From assembly GCA_013002105.1 (NCBI GenBank), contig JABDKS010000570.1:1-9106 (forward strand): a stretch of 9,106 nucleotides of DNA, given 5' to 3'. Shown here one piece after another: positions 6,964 through 9,106 of this stretch. The translations under genes and the position numbers were made by a program. The DNA comes from Pirellulaceae bacterium (GTDB lineage Bacteria; Planctomycetota; Planctomycetia; Pirellulales; Pirellulaceae). How positions within the stretch are numbered: position 1 is the stretch's first letter; each line of letters begins with the position of its first letter. The notes beneath the pieces are model-generated. The model was not told where the DNA came from and did no database searches. It was given only the letters and a program-made list of their open reading frames with translations.

Positions 6964-7446
6964 TTAAGGGGCGGGTAGTGCAAGGAATGCCCACCGCCCG
7001 GTGCCGTCGCCCAGATCTCGCCGAGGTGAGATTCTGAGCGTTTCATCGGGACCGATCGCGACGGCCGACTCAGGCTCTGCAACAAACTCCAGGCGATCCG
7101 ATATCCGGTAGGAACACCCAATCCAACCAACGGGCGATTTGCTACGACACGCAAAATCAAAACGTAACCCCTGCTCACGTTGTTCGACGCTGATGCTCCA
7201 GTGACTCGTCCCAGCGGCGCCCACACCCAGCACGACGGGCGCGCCGTTAATCTCTTCGAGCGATAGTTGCTGTAGCGGTGGAGACGGCGGCCAAGCGGAT
7301 TCTGCATCGCCTTCGACGCTGGCGACTGTTTGGCCATCAGGCAGAACAAAACGGTGGCCATAACGGTCACCATTCCAGTGAAATTCAACACGCAACAATC
7401 CGTCGGCCGACGCGACAGTAACACTGGGCGGACTTGGTACAACCAT
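6964..7446 (-). CDS. Conserved-looking protein of unknown function coupled to hisH
   Basis: Protein of 160 residues that I do not recognise. The ATG at 7446 overlaps the hisH stop by one base (TGATG). A GTG one codon earlier (7449) is equally possible and would overlap as GTGA. Either way translation is probably coupled to hisH. There is no signal peptide or membrane segment, so it is probably cytoplasmic. The sequence suggests a beta-rich fold: LRVEFHWNGDRYGHRFVL near the N terminus, HWSISVEQREQGLRFDFACR in the middle, and repeated short strands towards the end, which finishes in ALPAP. Two Cys residues lie in the middle-to-C-terminal part (FACRSK, GCSYRI). The position suggests some link to histidine synthesis or simple co-transcription; nothing in the sequence shows an enzymatic role. 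Confidence 0.65.
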   Translation of the reverse strand: MVVPSPPSVTVASADGLLRVEFHWNGDRYGHRFVLPDGQTVASVEGDAESAWPPSPPLQQLSLEEINGAPVVLGVGAAGTSHWSISVEQREQGLRFDFACRSKSPVGWIGCSYRISDRLEFVAEPESAVAIGPDETLRISPRRDLGDGTGRWAFLALPAP

Positions 7447-8075
7447 CACGCGGTGGCTTGCGCTGACGTGGGCAAATTGTCAAACGCCGCTAACAGTTTC
7501 AGACCGTCCGCCTGACTTTTCTCAGGGTGAAACTGGGTCGCGTAGAGATTCTCGCGCCAGACCATCGCACAAAAATCGCCGCCATAGTCACATGAAAGCG
7601 CCACAACACTCGGATCGGCCGGTCGAACGTAGTAGGAGTGCACAAAATAAAAGTGAGTTCCGTCGGGAATGTCGCTCAAGATGGGAGCTTCGCTACAACG
7701 CGTCACGGTATTCCATCCCATGTGCGGAACCTTCATCGTCGACGGCAGGTCGAATCGAACCACTTCACCGGGCAGAATTCCCAATCCGACGTGTTCGCCA
7801 TGCTCGAATCCTCGGTCGAACAACAATTGCAGACCCAGGCAGATGCCCAGAAAGGGTCGGCCGGAGTCGACGAAGTCACGAATCGGGCTCGCTAGATCAC
7901 GCCGGTTCAGTTCGTCCATTGCGTCACCGAAGGCGCCGACGCCGGGCAAAATCAACTTCTCCGCGTTAGCGATTTCGTTGGGGTCCGAACTGATCGTCGC
8001 TGTTCCGCCGACCCGCTCGATCCCCTTTTGGACACTCCGCAGATTGCCCATTTGGTAGTCGACGATGGTGATCAT
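7446..8075 (-). CDS. hisH: Imidazole glycerol phosphate synthase, glutamine amidotransferase subunit
   Basis: HisH, 209 residues, a usual length for the family. It hydrolyses glutamine and passes ammonia to HisF, which makes imidazole glycerol phosphate and AICAR in the fifth step of histidine synthesis, in the cytoplasm. The class I amidotransferase triad is complete: Cys79 in GICLGLQ, and His183 and Glu185 in QFHPEKS. PGVGAFG (44-50), PHMGWN (117-122) and HSYYV (146-150) are also typical. The start at 8075 gives [11 protein letters not shown], which matches the family N terminus. An ATG at 8087 would add MTSQ, and neither has a clear ribosome-binding site. The open frame continues to 8318, but that part looks non-coding. 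Position 8 is Gln where many family members have Gly (DYGxGN). The gene is divergent from hisE-hisG, and its stop overlaps the next minus-strand gene. No hisF is visible in the window. Confidence 0.95.
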   Translation of the reverse strand: MITIVDYQMGNLRSVQKGIERVGGTATISSDPNEIANAEKLILPGVGAFGDAMDELNRRDLASPIRDFVDSGRPFLGICLGLQLLFDRGFEHGEHVGLGILPGEVVRFDLPSTMKVPHMGWNTVTRCSEAPILSDIPDGTHFYFVHSYYVRPADPSVVALSCDYGGDFCAMVWRENLYATQFHPEKSQADGLKLLAAFDNLPTSAQATA

Positions 8076-8394
8076 TTGACTGGTCATTTGATGAATGAAT
8101 GCTGCAATCGTAAGCGTACCGAATTCGGCCCCGCAAACAGAGCCCCAACGTACCGCTGGGCTACAAAACCATAGCGGCACGCAAAATGGCGTTGAGGTTC
8201 GCGATCGCGCTGGCCCGCACCTCGGTCGTTGACCGCACGGCAAGTCTGCAAACCCGGCAAATCTCGCGTGTGGGCGATCCCGCTCGTCGTTGGCAATTTC
8301 TGCTGTGGCGTCTAACATCCTATTTCACTGGCTTCGTCGCGATCAATCGTCCGACCTGATCCGTCGTCAAGAAACGCTCCCTCTGGCCCGTCCC
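8076..8394. other. Divergent spacer between hisH and hisE
   Basis: This spacer should hold promoters for both his units. The plus-strand pair at 8290-8318 is the better candidate. For hisH, the minus strand has TTGCGG (8136-8131) and TACGAT (8112-8107) separated by 18 bases, a weak match whose transcript would start some 25 bases before the hisH ATG. A 10-bp palindrome CCGAATTCGG (8119-8128) falls between those two elements and could be an operator. CGTACCG occurs at 8115-8121 and again at 8149-8155. I saw no his leader peptide rich in His codons and no T-box-like structure. Confidence 0.4.
8290..8318 (+). promoter_or_regulatory. Candidate sigma70-type promoter for hisE-hisG
   Basis: TTGGCA (8290-8295) and TAACAT (8313-8318) are separated by exactly 17 bases. 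They match TTGACA at 5 of 6 and TATAAT at 4 of 6 positions. Transcription would start near 8325, leaving a leader of about 70 bases before the hisE ATG. The same TTG could be read as an upstream start for hisE, but the promoter reading and the family's N terminus both favour 8395. Confidence 0.4.
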
Positions 8395-8769
8395 ATGACC
8401 CATCCTCTGGAACCACTTTCGCGTCTGATGCAGACGCTAACCGAGCGTGCTCGGTCGCGTCCGGCAGGGTCCTATACGACGAAGTTGATGGAGGGTGGAA
8501 CGGCAAAGATCGGCAGCAAAATTCGTGAAGAGGCCGCGGAATTGATCGAGGCGGCCGACGAAACGGGCGACGATGCACGAGACCACTTTGTCTACGAAGC
8601 TGGCGATTTGATCTACCACACCCTGGTGATGTTGGCCTATCGAGGGGTCGATCTGGACGAAGTGGCGGCCGAATTGGCTCGCCGCGAGGGCACCTCGGGA
8701 TTGGTCGAAAAAGCTAATCGTGACAAAGACGCCGACGACAATGACACCAATCAAACCATCCATTCGTGA
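8395..8769 (+). CDS. hisE: Phosphoribosyl-ATP pyrophosphatase
   Basis: HisE, 124 residues. It hydrolyses phosphoribosyl-ATP to phosphoribosyl-AMP and pyrophosphate, the second step of histidine synthesis, in the cytoplasm. It belongs to the all-alpha MazG-like nucleotide pyrophosphohydrolase fold. The segment GSYTTKLMEGGTAKIGSKIREEAAEL (given here in parts: SYTTKL at 26-31, KIGSKI at 38-43) is typical. The acidic metal-binding residues are Glu45, Glu46 and Glu49 in REEAAEL, then Glu68 and Asp71 in YEAGDLIYH. The C-terminal 18 or so residues (from KANRDKDADDND) are acidic, beyond the usual core, and probably disordered. No hisI domain is fused, so phosphoribosyl-AMP cyclohydrolase must be encoded elsewhere. 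The ATG at 8395 lacks a clear ribosome-binding site but gives the usual N-terminal length. hisG follows after 52 bases on the same strand, probably in one transcript. Confidence 0.9.
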   Translation: MTHPLEPLSRLMQTLTERARSRPAGSYTTKLMEGGTAKIGSKIREEAAELIEAADETGDDARDHFVYEAGDLIYHTLVMLAYRGVDLDEVAAELARREGTSGLVEKANRDKDADDNDTNQTIHS

Positions 8770-8821
8770 AGACTTGGCCATCACGATTTGGCCCTGACGC
8801 GATACGCAAGAGCAACAGAAA

Positions 8822-9106
8822 TTGGAATCTCCAGATAACTTACGAATCGGATTACCCAGCAAAGGTCGCTTGAGTGAAATCTCCGGCGACCTGCTCAAAC
8901 AGGCTGGGCTGAATTTCCGCCGACAAAGTAGGGGACTATTCGCCAAGGTCAGCGGACTGCCGGTTGAATTGATTTTTTTGCGCACCGACGATATTCCGAC
9001 GTTGTGCGCCGAAGGTGCCATCGACATGGGCTTTACCGGCAGTGATTTGGTTCAAGAGTCTCAAGTCGATGTCGAGACACGGATGAATCTTGGCGGCGGT
9101 CGCTGT
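8822..9106 (+). CDS. hisG: ATP phosphoribosyltransferase, 5' part only (runs off the window)
   Basis: The first 95 codons of HisG. It joins ATP and phosphoribosyl diphosphate to give phosphoribosyl-ATP, the committed and usually feedback-controlled first step of histidine synthesis. The N terminus reads NLRIGLPSKGRL (6-17), a hallmark of HisG. It continues with LFAKVSGLPVELIFLRTDDIP, cited here as LFAKV and LRTDDIP, then GAIDMGFTGSDLV and LGGGRC. The SR-x-L...DDIP...D-x-G pattern resembles the long, HisZ-independent form such as the enterobacterial enzyme, but the C-terminal regulatory domain that would settle this lies outside the window. The start is a TTG at 8822. It is the only usual start codon between an in-frame TGA at 8795-8797 and the conserved core, and AAGAG at 8808-8812 is a weak ribosome-binding site 9 bases upstream. 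Confidence 0.9.
   Translation, partial: MESPDNLRIGLPSKGRLSEISGDLLKQAGLNFRRQSRGLFAKVSGLPVELIFLRTDDIPTLCAEGAIDMGFTGSDLVQESQVDVETRMNLGGGRC

Noticed and set aside
6792..7442. Minus-strand frame of 216 codons with a hydrophobic C-terminal part
   Set aside because: Mostly a shadow of the hisH-coupled gene. The hydrophobic part beyond 6964 has no supported start codon or ribosome-binding site.
8076..8318. Longer HisH start, adding up to 81 residues
   Set aside because: The family begins at MITIVDY; the extra sequence is Arg/Pro-rich shadow and covers the divergent control region.
8290..8394. HisE start at TTG 8290, adding 35 residues
   Set aside because: The added part is not seen in the HisE family, and the TTG is part of a good -35 element.

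Overview
The window looks like a chromosomal segment from a planctomycete, probably of the Rhodopirellula/Pirellulaceae type. This is inferred from three things: large secreted multi-domain amidohydrolases with acidic linkers, secreted proteins of unknown function, and weak or absent Shine-Dalgarno signals before several genes. No rRNA, tRNA, insertion sequence, phage gene, CRISPR array or clear sign of recent transfer was found. The histidine genes mark it as core chromosome.

Layout. Positions 1-307 hold no convincing gene, only an 8-bp-arm hairpin and ribosome-binding signals. Positions 308-4986 (+) hold a two-gene operon joined by a 4-base ATGA overlap. The first gene encodes a 1127-residue exported protein with two amidohydrolase domains in tandem, separated by a beta-rich region and two acidic linkers. 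The second encodes a 432-residue exported amidohydrolase-like protein. Of the three amidohydrolase folds, only the second domain of the large protein keeps the metal-binding HxH motif. The other two look catalytically degenerate and resemble each other.

Positions 4987-5081 separate this operon from a convergent gene and carry four tandem copies of a 16-bp unit. Then come two minus-strand genes for exported proteins. One is a 306-residue protein of unknown function (5082-6002). The other, upstream of it in transcription, is a 192-residue CAP/SCP-like protein with a small Cys-x-x-Cys motif (6089-6667). A strong intrinsic terminator lies between them, and the likely GTG start of the unknown protein falls in the loop of that terminator hairpin.

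Positions 6668-6963 hold no gene. The right third belongs to histidine biosynthesis. On the minus strand are hisH (7446-8075) and, overlapping its stop, a 160-residue protein of unknown function (6964-7446). Divergently on the plus strand are hisE (8395-8769) and the 5' part of hisG (from 8822 to the window end). HisG and HisE catalyse the first two steps of the pathway. HisH supplies ammonia to HisF at the later imidazole-forming step. A plausible sigma70-type promoter precedes hisE in the divergent spacer.

Most of the window is ordinary housekeeping and secreted-protein coding. The points most worth a second look are the one-active-plus-two-degenerate amidohydrolase arrangement, the start codon inside a terminator loop, the 16-bp tandem repeat between convergent genes, and the unknown protein coupled to hisH.
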